NCBI RefSeq assembly: GCF_012932215.1
Contig: NZ_CP048788.1
Coordinates: forward strand, 1,922,001 to 1,986,000
DNA length: 64,000 nt
Reading direction: 5' to 3'
Origin: Roseobacter ponti
Lineage (GTDB): Bacteria; Pseudomonadota; Alphaproteobacteria; Rhodobacterales; Rhodobacteraceae
Position numbers and translations under genes: made by a program. Positions 40,150 through 49,355 of the stretch are shown here, piece after piece. Position 1 is the stretch's first letter. Every line of letters starts with the position of its first letter. The notes under the pieces are model-generated. The model did no database searches and was not told the DNA's origin. It saw only the letters and a list, made by a program, of their open reading frames with translations.

Positions 40150-41292
40150 ATGGCGCTGGATCAGACCCCTCCTTTGAACTCGCTGGGCTTTGCCAAAGCA
40201 CCGGCGGATACGCGCGTGGTTGTTGCAATGTCGGGCGGTGTGGACAGCTCAGTTGTCGCAGCCATGCTGGCCGAAGAAGGCTATGACGTGGTCGGTGTGA
40301 CACTGCAGCTTTACGATCACGGTGCGGCGCTCGCGAAAAAGGGGGCCTGCTGTGCGGGTCTCGATATCCATGACGCGCGCCGTGTCGCCGAAACCATGGG
40401 CTTTCCGCACTATGTACTCGACTATGAAAACATCTTCAAAGACGCGGTAATTGACGAGTTTGCAGCGAGCTATCTTGGCGGCGCGACACCGGTGCCCTGC
40501 ATCCGGTGCAACGAACGTGTAAAATTCCGCGATCTGCTGGAAACGGCCAAAGATCTGGAGGCCGATTGCATGGCGACCGGCCATTACATTCAGCGCATGG
40601 CCGGTGATCAGGGTGCCGAGCTTCACTGCGCTGCCGACAGCAACCGCGATCAGAGCTACTTTCTGTTCTCGACCACCCGCGAGCAGCTGGAATACCTGCG
40701 TTTCCCGCTGGGTCACCTGCCGTCGAAAAACGACACCCGGGCGCTGGCCGCAAAATACGGGCTCAGCGTGGCGGATAAGCCTGACAGCCAGGACATCTGT
40801 TTCGTGCCCGATGGTGATTATGCATCGGTGATCCGCAAGCTGCGCCCCGAAGCCGCAGACCCCGGAGAGATCGTGCATGCTGACGGCCGGGTGCTGGGCC
40901 GTCACGACGGCGTAATCCATTATACCATCGGGCAGCGCCGCGGTCTGGGCATCGGCGGGCTCTCTGAGCCGCTTTATGTTGTGAAACTCGACGCGGATGC
41001 CAAAAGGGTCGTGGTCGGTCCCAAAGAAATGCTCTCCACCCGCACGGTCCCGGTCCGCGAGATCAACTGGCTCGGAGATGCGCCGCTGACCTCACAGCCC
41101 GAATGGCAGGTCAGCGTGCGGGTGCGCTCGACCCGTCCGCCCACGGAAGCCATCATCCGGCCGCTCAGTGACACCGAAGCCACGGTCGAGCTGATCACAC
41201 CGGAGGAAGGCATTTCGCCGGGACAGGCCTGCGTTTTTTACGACCGGGACAGCAGCCGTATCTTCGGCGGTGGCTGGATCCACAAAGGCTGA
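40150..41292 (+). CDS. mnmA: tRNA-specific 2-thiouridylase MnmA
   Basis: Thiolates U34 of Lys, Glu and Gln tRNAs. The 380-residue protein has the PP-loop [18 protein letters not shown] (about 24-41), followed by [13 protein letters not shown]. The catalytic Cys pair is in [14 protein letters not shown] and [19 protein letters not shown] and the C-terminal beta-barrel [12 protein letters not shown] complete the family pattern. It is divergent from sciP. lpxB converges about 84 bases downstream. Confidence 0.97.
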   Translation: MALDQTPPLNSLGFAKAPADTRVVVAMSGGVDSSVVAAMLAEEGYDVVGVTLQLYDHGAALAKKGACCAGLDIHDARRVAETMGFPHYVLDYENIFKDAVIDEFAASYLGGATPVPCIRCNERVKFRDLLETAKDLEADCMATGHYIQRMAGDQGAELHCAADSNRDQSYFLFSTTREQLEYLRFPLGHLPSKNDTRALAAKYGLSVADKPDSQDICFVPDGDYASVIRKLRPEAADPGEIVHADGRVLGRHDGVIHYTIGQRRGLGIGGLSEPLYVVKLDADAKRVVVGPKEMLSTRTVPVREINWLGDAPLTSQPEWQVSVRVRSTRPPTEAIIRPLSDTEATVELITPEEGISPGQACVFYDRDSSRIFGGGWIHKG

Positions 41293-41376
41293 ACTTTCCA
41301 CACGCTACCTGCCGTTCGCGCCTTCCCGCCCGCAAGGGCGCAAAGCATGGTGTCAGGGGCCAGCCTGCCCGCCGGA

Positions 41377-42537
41377 TCAGTCGCGCGCGAGCCCGTCAAT
41401 CACCGCCCTTGCCGCCCGGAGACCCGGCGCTTCGCCACCCTCGCCCAGGCGCTGCATGGTCAGTTCCATGGCCGCCACCTGATCTCCCGGGGCTGCCAGC
41501 ACGCGGCGCAGGCCGCCAGCGATGTTTTCCGGCGTACAGGCCGGTCCCAGATACTCCGGCACCACCCGCGTGTCGGTCACCAGATTGACCAGCGTGACCG
41601 TATCTATCAGCGCCATGGCATTGATGATCCGGAAGGACAGCCATTGCATGTTATAGGCAATAACCATTGGTGTGCGCGCTGCGGCCAGCTCCAGCGACAC
41701 GGTCCCGGATGCGGCCAGCGCCACATCTGCGGCGCGGAAGGCCGCGCGCTTTTCCGCGATGGCCTTGTCTGCGGTCTGTTCCCGCGGGTCGAGCACCAGG
41801 GCCGGCACCGGCCAGTCACCCGCCATGTCCCGCACCATATCAGCCACCGGGGCCGCCGCCGGCACAACGATCCGCAGGTCGGGCACGTCCCTGTGCAAAG
41901 ACCCCAGGGCCGCGCCGAAGACCGGTGCGAGCCGGCCGACCTCACCGCGGCGGGAGCCCGGCAGCACCAGCGCCAGGGGCGCCTCACCGATCCCGTGGTG
42001 CATGCGGAAATCCAGGGCCTCCTGCTCACAGGCCTGGCGCTCGGCCACCACCGGGTGGCCCACGAAATCACAGTCCATGCCATGCGCGGTCATCAGCGGC
42101 GGCTCAAAGGGAAGCACAGCGAGAACATGATCAATAAAGGCCGACATCTTCCGAGCCCGTCCGGGCCGCCATGCCCAGACCGTCGGGGCCACGTAGTGCA
42201 CCGTGCGCACATCAAAGGCTGCTTTGACCCTGCGGGCCACCCGCAGCGAAAAATCGGGGCTGTCGATGGTGATCAGAACATCGGGCCGCGTATCGATCAC
42301 TGCCTGCGCGGTCTCGCGGATCCGGGCCATCAGCGCGCGGTATTTCGGCAGGATCTCGGCAATACCCATGACGCTGAGCTCTTCCATGGGAAAGCGGCTG
42401 GTTAAGCCCTGTGCCTGCATCCCGTCGCCTCCGATACCGTCAAAAGTGACACCGGGTTCCAGTTCCTGCAATCCGGCCATCAGCGCGGCCCCCAGCCGGT
42501 CTCCCGAGGGCTCGCCTGCGATGATGAAAACGCGCAT
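41377..42537 (-). CDS. lpxB: Lipid-A-disaccharide synthase LpxB
   Basis: Joins UDP-2,3-diacylglucosamine and lipid X to make lipid A disaccharide at the inner membrane. The 386-residue GT-B protein begins MRVFIIAGEPSGDRLGAALM. It has PDVLITIDSPDFSLRVAR, HYVAPTVWAWRPGRARK and LVLPGSRRGEVGRL, all LpxB signatures. It is the last gene of the long envelope operon and starts in the lpxI stop (one shared base). Confidence 0.97.
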   Translation of the reverse strand: MRVFIIAGEPSGDRLGAALMAGLQELEPGVTFDGIGGDGMQAQGLTSRFPMEELSVMGIAEILPKYRALMARIRETAQAVIDTRPDVLITIDSPDFSLRVARRVKAAFDVRTVHYVAPTVWAWRPGRARKMSAFIDHVLAVLPFEPPLMTAHGMDCDFVGHPVVAERQACEQEALDFRMHHGIGEAPLALVLPGSRRGEVGRLAPVFGAALGSLHRDVPDLRIVVPAAAPVADMVRDMAGDWPVPALVLDPREQTADKAIAEKRAAFRAADVALAASGTVSLELAAARTPMVIAYNMQWLSFRIINAMALIDTVTLVNLVTDTRVVPEYLGPACTPENIAGGLRRVLAAPGDQVAAMELTMQRLGEGGEAPGLRAARAVIDGLARD

Positions 42538-43328
42538 CAGCTGATGTCCCGGGACCAGATGACGAGCCCGGCCTTATCGGCGCGGGCGCGTGTTTCTGCA
42601 GTCTCCAGCAGGATCACTTTGCCCGCAGCGATCACCAGCCCGGCCAGTCCGGCCTTCACCAGGGCATCTACTGTATCAGGGCCAACGGTGGGCACATCGA
42701 CCCGCATGTCCTGACCCGACTTCGGCACTTTGATCAGCAGCGCACGGGACTGCACGGTGCGCGCAGGCAGCGTGGCCAGCATATGATCCGTCCCGCCGCG
42801 CGCCTCAATTCCCCAGACCTGGCCTGCGCCCACAACACAGCCCTGCCCCACATCCAGCGGTGCGAGAGCTGCCAGCACGGCAAGCCCCCGGTCGGCATCC
42901 GCGCGCATTTTATCATCAGGCTCCTGACGGCTCAGTACGCCCGCCGGTGCCAGCAGCCCGGGCGCCAGCTCATGGGCGGCGCGCACCTTAAACCCGCGTT
43001 CCTCGAAGGCACCGACCACGGCGCGCAGGGCGGCGTCATCGCCACCGCCAAGCGCGCGCACCATCGCAGGCACCAGGGGCAGCGTCGCTGCATCAAATTT
43101 CATCGGGCTGATCGACGGTCGGTCTATCGCACCGCAAAAGCAGACTTCGGTCACGCCACGCGCGCGCAGCGTTTTCAGAAAGGAGCCCAGACGCTCCAGA
43201 CGGAAACTGATATCGACGCGCAACCCGTCGGGCTCGAACCCCTCCAGCACGCAGATGAGCGGCGCGGTATCCAGCTTTGCGACCACCTGCGCCGGCAGAC
43301 CGCCGCGCCCTGCGATCAGCGCCAGCAT
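42537..43328 (-). CDS. lpxI: UDP-2,3-diacylglucosamine diphosphatase LpxI
   Basis: Hydrolyses UDP-2,3-diacylglucosamine to lipid X. The 263-residue protein (formerly DUF1009) begins LALIAGRGGLPAQVV. It contains VCFCGAIDRPSISPMKFDAATLPL, GQGCVVGAGQVWGIEARGGTDHML and VDVPTVGPDTVDALVKAGLAGLVIAAG. LpxI is the alphaproteobacterial replacement for LpxH. It overlaps lpxB and lpxA by single bases, indicating coupled translation. Confidence 0.96.
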   Translation of the reverse strand: MLALIAGRGGLPAQVVAKLDTAPLICVLEGFEPDGLRVDISFRLERLGSFLKTLRARGVTEVCFCGAIDRPSISPMKFDAATLPLVPAMVRALGGGDDAALRAVVGAFEERGFKVRAAHELAPGLLAPAGVLSRQEPDDKMRADADRGLAVLAALAPLDVGQGCVVGAGQVWGIEARGGTDHMLATLPARTVQSRALLIKVPKSGQDMRVDVPTVGPDTVDALVKAGLAGLVIAAGKVILLETAETRARADKAGLVIWSRDIS

Positions 43329-44110
43329 CAGCGCGGTGTCAGGAAATGGCGATCACTGTCGGCCAGCACGAAATCGACGATCTCGCGCACGTAATCGCTT
43401 GTTGTCTCATCGCGCAGCCGTGCTGCGCGGTTGTGAAAGGTGCCCTCGCCCTGGGCCAGCATCTGAAACCCGGCACGCAGCGCGGTGATATCGCCCCGCG
43501 ACACGCCGCGCCGTTTGAGCCCGACCAGATTGAGACCGTGCAGCTCGCCACGCGGTGCCTGTACGAGACCGTAGGGGATCACGTCATTGGTCACCATCGT
43601 CACGGCCCCGATGATCGCCCCGCGACCGATGCGCACAAACTGGTGCACGCCAGACAGCCCGCCGACGATCACATCGTCCTCAAGCACGCAATGTCCGGCA
43701 ATCGCCACAGAGTTCACGATAATGCAGTTATTGCCGATCATCGCGTCATGAGCGATGTGACAGCCGGCCATAAAAAGACAGTCATCGCCGATGCGCGTCA
43801 GCCCGCCGCCGCCTTCGGTGCCTGTGTTCATCGTCACATGCTCGCGGATGCGGTTCCGTTTGCCGATCACCAGACGGGTGGATTCGCCTTTGAACTTCAG
43901 ATCCTGCGGGATTTCACCGATCACGGAGAAGGGAAAAATCTCCGTATCCTCACCAATCTCGGTCTGGCCGGTCACGACCACATGACTTTTGAGCACAACG
44001 CCGGGTCCTACGGTCACATCCGGTCCGATCACACAGAACGGGCCGACCGTCGCGCCGGGATCAATCCGTGCGCCCTCTTCGATCACCGCACTGGGATGAA
44101 TACTGCTCAT
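43328..44110 (-). CDS. lpxA: UDP-N-acetylglucosamine acyltransferase LpxA
   Basis: First acylation of lipid A synthesis, using 3-hydroxyacyl-ACP. The 260-residue protein begins with SIHPSAVIEEGARIDPGATVGPFCVIGPDV, a run of hexapeptide repeats forming a left-handed beta-helix. Active-site His lies in DCLFMAGCHIAHDAMIGN. The C-terminal helical part begins about GLNLVGLKRRG. It shares a base with lpxI and lies 5 bases after fabZ. Confidence 0.97.
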   Translation of the reverse strand: MSSIHPSAVIEEGARIDPGATVGPFCVIGPDVTVGPGVVLKSHVVVTGQTEIGEDTEIFPFSVIGEIPQDLKFKGESTRLVIGKRNRIREHVTMNTGTEGGGGLTRIGDDCLFMAGCHIAHDAMIGNNCIIVNSVAIAGHCVLEDDVIVGGLSGVHQFVRIGRGAIIGAVTMVTNDVIPYGLVQAPRGELHGLNLVGLKRRGVSRGDITALRAGFQMLAQGEGTFHNRAARLRDETTSDYVREIVDFVLADSDRHFLTPR

Positions 44111-44115
44111 GCGCC

Positions 44116-44574
44116 TCAGCCCAGGTCCATCATTGCGGTGAATTCACATTCAGCCGCCATCTCGCCTTCTACGGACGCAACACCGCCAAACCGCCAGACT
44201 TTTGCGCCGGGTTTGCCGCGCAGCGTCTCGACTTTCATTTCAAGTACATCACCAGGGCCGACCTTGCGGCGGAACTTTGCCTTGTCGATGGCCATGAAAT
44301 AAACCTTCATGTTCTTATCCGCCATATCCATGGAGACACCCACCATTACGGCGGCCGACTGCGCCATCGCCTCGATGATCGTAACGCCGGGCATGACGGG
44401 CATGCCGGGAAAATGCCCCTGAAAATGCGGCTCGTTCATGGTGACATTCTTGATGCCGGTGGCCGAGGTCGTGCCGTCGATATCGATCACCTTGTCGACA
44501 AGCAGGAACGGATAGCGGTGGGGAAGAATGCGCTGGATCAGCTGAATATCAGCCTGCACGGGCGTGCTTGTCAT
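44116..44574 (-). CDS. fabZ: 3-hydroxyacyl-ACP dehydratase FabZ
   Basis: Dehydrates 3-hydroxyacyl-ACP in fatty acid elongation. The 152-residue hotdog protein has [19 protein letters not shown], the catalytic His and Gly-rich turn in [26 protein letters not shown], and [17 protein letters not shown]. Placement beside lpxA is conserved, because both draw on the same 3-hydroxyacyl-ACP pool. The gene lpxD, which usually lies between skp and fabZ in other proteobacteria, is not here. Confidence 0.97.
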   Translation of the reverse strand: MTSTPVQADIQLIQRILPHRYPFLLVDKVIDIDGTTSATGIKNVTMNEPHFQGHFPGMPVMPGVTIIEAMAQSAAVMVGVSMDMADKNMKVYFMAIDKAKFRRKVGPGDVLEMKVETLRGKPGAKVWRFGGVASVEGEMAAECEFTAMMDLG

Positions 44575-44656
44575 TGAAGGTGTCCTTTTATCGTCAAGGG
44601 CTTGTCCCTGCCTAGCAAGTCAGATCACCGGGGGCAAGCGTCGCCCGGCAGGGGCG

Positions 44657-45235
44657 TTATTCGTCGGGCACTGTGCCTTCTTCGGCCAGTACGCTGTCGA
44701 TACGGGTGATGGCTGTCAGGGTAATATCCACCGCATTGGAGCTGATAAAGACCGAGCGACGCTCCATAACGACGGCTGCACCGGCCTCACGCATCATCTG
44801 TTCCAGCACCGGGGCCGCGGCATTTAGAAAGACCACGCGGGCCTCTTCGAGCGTATTGTTGAGCTCGCGCGCTTTGGCATCCTGTTCGCGGCGCGTGTTC
44901 TGGACCTTTTCGTCAAAGGCATCAGCCAGTTCGCGGAATTCGGCCGGGGTGATTGTCGAACGCAGATCGGTCAGGTTCTTTTCTTCGACCCCCAGCGCGT
45001 CCTCAATGCGGCGGTTTTCAGCGGCAAGATCTGCGCCTCGCGCATCAACCTCGCCGATGACCCGCCGGCCATAAGCGCTTTCCTCAAAGAGCCGTTCCGC
45101 ATCAATGGTCAGTACCGGGCTCTGGATCGTGAGCCCGCCCGGGGAGGTCTGCTGCTGCTGTGCACCGGCCAGGGGGGCAGACAGAAAGAGCGCCAGCGCG
45201 GCCAACAGCAGAGCGCCGGATGCCCGGACCGCCAC
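44657..45235 (-). CDS. OmpH/Skp-family periplasmic chaperone
   Basis: Chaperone for outer-membrane proteins on the way to BamA. The 192-residue protein has a signal peptide (SGALLLAALALFLSAPLAGAQQ). The mature part is mostly helical and coiled coil (GRRVIGEVDARGADLAAENRRIEDALGVEEKNL), followed by a C-terminal globular part. The start is GTG 45235, just 4 bases after the bamA stop. The name skp is used loosely: sequence identity in this family is low, and assignment rests on length, signal peptide, coiled coil and position. Confidence 0.88.
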   Translation of the reverse strand: MAVRASGALLLAALALFLSAPLAGAQQQQTSPGGLTIQSPVLTIDAERLFEESAYGRRVIGEVDARGADLAAENRRIEDALGVEEKNLTDLRSTITPAEFRELADAFDEKVQNTRREQDAKARELNNTLEEARVVFLNAAAPVLEQMMREAGAAVVMERRSVFISSNAVDITLTAITRIDSVLAEEGTVPDE

Positions 45236-45239
45236 CGGA

Positions 45240-47597
45240 TCAGAACGTTGTGCTGAGGGTCAGCTCGAACGACTGATCCCGGTCAAACTCTTCTTTCTGA
45301 AGCGCTTCGGTGAAGTTGAACCGCAAAGGGCCCACCGGAGTATCCCACAGAATGGCAAAACCGATCACATGGCGGAAGGACCCGCCCTCACCCACGATCG
45401 TTCCGCCGGCTGTGTTCACATCCGACAGATCCCAGAAGTTGCCGACGTCGTAGAAGAGACCGCCCTGGATGCCGTATTCCTCAGGCAGACCAATCGGGAA
45501 CTCCGCTTCAAAACGGGCGGCGATATAGAAGTTACCCCCCAGCGGGTCCTCATCACTGACCGACAGATCGCGCGGACCTATGCCGCCCGGCTCAAAGCCG
45601 CGGATGATATTGGTGTTGTTGAGAAAGCGGTCAACGGCGCGGTTGGTTCCGCTGCCCCAGCTCAGCGCGCCGCCTTCCAGCGAGGCGCGCAGGGTAACTT
45701 CTTCGGAGAGAACCCGCGTTTCGCCGATCACCTGGGCCCGGGTGCGCACAAATTCATTGTCACCGCCGAGGCCGGCGAAATCCTGACCGAACTCAAAGAG
45801 GTAGCCCGAATTCGTATCGATACCGCTGGTACGGGTATCATAGGTAAAGACATAACCCAGCGAACTGCTTGTCAGCGCACCGGCGGCAATCTCGTTGCCG
45901 ATGACCACACCGTTGCTGGCCGGGTCACGCACCAGCATTTCGCTGTCTTCATAGCTGTAGCGCAGCTGCAGCGATGAGTTTTCACCAACCGGGAAGGTCA
46001 GCGAGGGCGTGAAGACCACACGATCGGTGTCGTAGGTGGTGAAAGAACTGTCCGTCTTTGCAATGTCAAAGCGCAGACCAAAGGCCAGATCGCGCCCGAG
46101 GAATGCCGGCTCAACAAAGTTCACGCCATAGCGGCGCGATTCCTCGGCCGTTGACACGGTCAGACTGAGACGCTGGCCCCGGCCCAGCAGGTTCTGCTCA
46201 GCAAAACGGATGGCAAAACCGATACCGTCGTTGTTTGAGAAGGATGCACCGAAGGTAAGCGAGCCTGTCGGCTGTTCGACGACATCCACATCGACCACGA
46301 CCTGATCGGGGCTTGACCCCTCACGCGCATTGACCTCAGCAGTTTCAAAGTATTCCAGTGCGCGGATCCGTTCGGCCGCCTCGCGGATTTCGCGCGGATT
46401 GAAGGGGTCGCCCTCAACGCTGTTAAACTGACGCCGGATCACCTGATCGAGTGTGGTGGTGTTGCCTTCGACATCGATCCGTTCGACAAAAACGCGCGGC
46501 CCGCGGCTCAGCACATATTCGACGTCCAGTTCGAGGTTGCGCTCGTCACGGGTCACGCGCGGCTCAACCCGCAGAAAATCAACGCCGTCCCGCAGTGCCT
46601 GGCGCTCCATGCGGGCAATATCGATTTCAAGAAGCGTCGGCGAATAGACTTCGCCGTTCTTGATCGCGGCAATAGAGCGATAGATGTCGGGATCGGCGTC
46701 GCTGACTTCACTGGTGACAGAGATCTCACCAATGCGGAACTGCTGGCCTTCCTGCACATTGAAAACGAGGAAATAGCCGTCGCGCTCTTCGGTCAGTTCG
46801 GCATTGGCCGAGAGTGTGCGAAAGTCGACGTACCCTCGGGACAGATAGAAATCACGCAGCACCTGTTTGTCGAACTCGACCCGGTCGGCCACAAGCGTGT
46901 CGCGCCGCACAAAGGTCCGGAAAAGACCGGCCTGTTTTGTTTCCAGCACGCGGCGCAGCCTGCGGTCTGAATAGACCCGGTTGCCGGTGAAGCTCAGACG
47001 TTCGATCTCAATATTGTCGCCCTCGAAGATCTCAAAGACGAGATCGACGCGGTTATCCGAGCGCCGGATGATCCGTGGTGACACACGGGCTGCCAGACGT
47101 CCTTCGTTGGCATAAGCATCCGCAATCAGCGCAGCATCGCGCTCGACCTGACTTGGGTTGAAGACCCGGCGTTCGTTTGAGTTGATCGCCGCTGCGAGCA
47201 CATCGTCATCAATGCGCCGGTTGCCCTCAAAATTGATCCGGTTGATCGTGGGCAGTTCGACGACGCTGATCTGCAGGGATGACCCGCGCGGTGTAAAGAC
47301 GACGCTCTCGAAAAGCCCCGAATCCACGAGGCGCTGATAGGCGGCGTTTAGCTGACCTTCGGTCAGGGTCTGGCCGCGGGCGATTCCCGCCCGTGAGATA
47401 ATTGCGGCATTGCCGATGCGCGCATTGCCCTCCACCGAAATTGAATTCAGTGTGATCTGCTGGGCCAGCACCGCAGGGGGTGCAGCCATCCAGGCGCCTG
47501 ATAATGCCAGTGAAAACAGGCCGGCACGCATGCCGGCGCTAAGCGGTTTGTGAGCCGATAAGAAGGCGCTGCGCGCCTGCGAAATGCCCCGTGTCAT
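45240..47597 (-). CDS. bamA: Outer-membrane protein assembly factor BamA
   Basis: Core of the BAM complex that folds beta-barrels into the outer membrane. The 785-residue protein has a signal peptide ending VLAQQ and five POTRA repeats (for example ITLNSISVEGNARIGNAAI and IEIERLSFTGNRVYSDRRL). A 16-strand barrel with the lid motif IIRGFEPGGIGPRD follows, and it ends in Phe (ELTLSTTF). A probable promoter lies at 47632-47660. skp follows 4 bases downstream. Confidence 0.98.
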   Translation of the reverse strand: MTRGISQARSAFLSAHKPLSAGMRAGLFSLALSGAWMAAPPAVLAQQITLNSISVEGNARIGNAAIISRAGIARGQTLTEGQLNAAYQRLVDSGLFESVVFTPRGSSLQISVVELPTINRINFEGNRRIDDDVLAAAINSNERRVFNPSQVERDAALIADAYANEGRLAARVSPRIIRRSDNRVDLVFEIFEGDNIEIERLSFTGNRVYSDRRLRRVLETKQAGLFRTFVRRDTLVADRVEFDKQVLRDFYLSRGYVDFRTLSANAELTEERDGYFLVFNVQEGQQFRIGEISVTSEVSDADPDIYRSIAAIKNGEVYSPTLLEIDIARMERQALRDGVDFLRVEPRVTRDERNLELDVEYVLSRGPRVFVERIDVEGNTTTLDQVIRRQFNSVEGDPFNPREIREAAERIRALEYFETAEVNAREGSSPDQVVVDVDVVEQPTGSLTFGASFSNNDGIGFAIRFAEQNLLGRGQRLSLTVSTAEESRRYGVNFVEPAFLGRDLAFGLRFDIAKTDSSFTTYDTDRVVFTPSLTFPVGENSSLQLRYSYEDSEMLVRDPASNGVVIGNEIAAGALTSSSLGYVFTYDTRTSGIDTNSGYLFEFGQDFAGLGGDNEFVRTRAQVIGETRVLSEEVTLRASLEGGALSWGSGTNRAVDRFLNNTNIIRGFEPGGIGPRDLSVSDEDPLGGNFYIAARFEAEFPIGLPEEYGIQGGLFYDVGNFWDLSDVNTAGGTIVGEGGSFRHVIGFAILWDTPVGPLRFNFTEALQKEEFDRDQSFELTLSTTF

Positions 47598-47631
47598 GCT
47601 CTGCCCCGTTCCTCAGATTATTATATTTATC

Positions 47632-47660
47632 TGAGTACCGGCAAAGCATCGTCTTGTCAA
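47632..47660 (-). promoter_or_regulatory. Probable bamA promoter
   Basis: On the minus strand, TTGACA (47660-47655), then 17 bases, then TACTCA (47637-47632), about 35 bases upstream of the bamA ATG. The -35 is perfect and the -10 is weak. Confidence 0.4.
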
Positions 47661-47754
47661 AACCATGTGGTCAGAAAATGCGGAACAACTAAATGCGCGC
47701 CCTGCGGCGCGTCCGGAGCGCAGCCCGAAAGCTGCGCACCCTGTCACAAACGGG

Positions 47755-47886
47755 TCACTGAATGACTGTTCCCAGCCATGCGCCCGCTGCGAGTGCCAGC
47801 ACGATGGTGCTGACGTATAGAACGCGGTCCCAGTTCAGATCCATCAGGAGGCTGAGCCCGCGATATCCGTTGTGTACTGCCTGCAT
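47755..47886 (-). CDS. 43-residue membrane peptide between rseP and bamA
   Basis: A 43-codon frame from ATG 47886, preceded by GGAGGG at a good spacing. The product reads MQAVHNGYRGLSLLMDLNWD and then one hydrophobic helix (RVLYVSTIVLALAAGAWLG, about 21-39) before TVIQ. It sits on the same strand in the gap of the envelope operon (rseP ends 112 bases upstream, bamA begins 157 bases downstream). I recall similar small proteins at this site in relatives but could not confirm. Function is unknown; its position suggests a link with envelope assembly. Confidence 0.65.
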   Translation of the reverse strand: MQAVHNGYRGLSLLMDLNWDRVLYVSTIVLALAAGAWLGTVIQ

Positions 47887-47998
47887 GTCGGCCCTCCGTT
47901 CATTTACAGAGCCAGAAATACCGGCAGATTACGGCGTCAGTTTGTCCGATTGTGGCAAAACTGAGGCATTTTCGACCGGCGCGACGGGAAAAGCACCA

Positions 47999-49345
47999 TC
48001 ACGGACAGAAAATATCGTTGCCGAGCGCAAAGACCATCAGCGTCAGAACCATCGCAAGCCCCAGCGTCATAAGCACTTTCAGCGCGCCGTCGCTGGGTGG
48101 TTTGCCGGACACCGCTTCATAGGCGTAAAACACCAGATGCCCGCCGTCGAGCGCCGGCACAGGGAACAGGTTCAGCATCCCCACGGCGGTGCTGAGCACG
48201 GCGATGAACCAGATAAAGGATTCCGCGCCCTGGCTGGCCATCGCCCCGGATGTCTGGGCAATGCCGATGGGGCCGCTGAGATTGCAGGTGCTGATGCTGC
48301 CGGCGATCATATGACCAAGGCCCGAGAGCGAGCTTGTGATAATCCGTCCGGTCTGCTGCACGCCAAGGCCAAGTGCTTCAAAAACCCCGGGTGTTGTGGT
48401 CGCGGGTGAAAAGGCAAAGCCGCCGGCGATGCCGATCCGCCAGTAGGTTTCAAACCCGCCATCGGGCTGCGGTTCGTCCACGCGGCGCGGTGTCATGGTC
48501 ATGGCGAGCGTGTCCGCGGCACCTGCGCGCCAGACGGTCAGATCAAGCGGTGCCCCCTCGCCGCCCTCGACCGCTTCCTTGAGCTGGTCGAATGCAAAGA
48601 TCGGCGCGCCGTCAATTGCGGTAATCACGTCACCCGCCTCGAGACCTGCGTCAAAGGCTGCTGACTGCGGGCTCAGTGAGCTGACAATCGGCGGAAAAAT
48701 CCAGGACCCCTTTACGGTTTCTTCGCGCCCTGCCCGTTCCACGGTGATGTCGACGACCGGGCTGCGCTCAAGTCCGTCGAGCGCGCCGGAATAAGTTTCG
48801 TCATCCGTCGACGGCAACGGCACGCCGCCGACGGCCAGCAGTACGTCACCTGCCTGAAGACCGCGGTTTTCGACAGGAAGAGGATGCAGTTCACCCACGG
48901 TCAGCTGTCCGCGTGTGACGCCGGTACTGAGCAGGATCAGCGCAAAAACAGCGATCGACAACGCAAAGTTAAAGACCGGACCGGCCGCCACAGTGGCGGT
49001 GCGGGCCCAGAGGGGGGCGCCGTGCATCGTCGCCCGCAAGCGGACAGGGTCGTCCACGACCTCTGCCATGGCCTCTTCATCCTTGCCCGATGCCGCATTG
49101 GCGTCACCTGCGAATTTCACATAGCCGCCAAACGGCAGTGCCGCGACCTGCCAGCGCGTGCCGCGCTTATCGACGCGCGACCAGAGCACCGGCCCGAAGC
49201 CCAGGGAAAACACATCCGCATGAATGCCTGACCACCGGCCGACGATGTAATGACCGTATTCGTGGATCGCAACGATCACCGAAAGCGCCAGAACAAAGGC
49301 TGCGATGGTCCAGAGCAGGCCACCAAACTGAGGAATAAACGACAT
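47999..49345 (-). CDS. rseP: Site-2 intramembrane protease RseP
   Basis: Membrane zinc protease that cuts anti-sigma factors and leftover signal peptides. From ATG 49345 it has 448 residues, the family length. It has the zinc motif VAIHEYGHYIVG in the first helix, LPFGGYVKFAGD, one or two PDZ domains (about 125-290) and the C-terminal LFPVPALDGGHLVFY with the third zinc ligand Asp. The open frame continues to 49432 but without homology. It lies 10 bases after dxr. Confidence 0.96.
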   Translation of the reverse strand: MSFIPQFGGLLWTIAAFVLALSVIVAIHEYGHYIVGRWSGIHADVFSLGFGPVLWSRVDKRGTRWQVAALPFGGYVKFAGDANAASGKDEEAMAEVVDDPVRLRATMHGAPLWARTATVAAGPVFNFALSIAVFALILLSTGVTRGQLTVGELHPLPVENRGLQAGDVLLAVGGVPLPSTDDETYSGALDGLERSPVVDITVERAGREETVKGSWIFPPIVSSLSPQSAAFDAGLEAGDVITAIDGAPIFAFDQLKEAVEGGEGAPLDLTVWRAGAADTLAMTMTPRRVDEPQPDGGFETYWRIGIAGGFAFSPATTTPGVFEALGLGVQQTGRIITSSLSGLGHMIAGSISTCNLSGPIGIAQTSGAMASQGAESFIWFIAVLSTAVGMLNLFPVPALDGGHLVFYAYEAVSGKPPSDGALKVLMTLGLAMVLTLMVFALGNDIFCP

Positions 49346-49355
49346 AAAATCCAAA

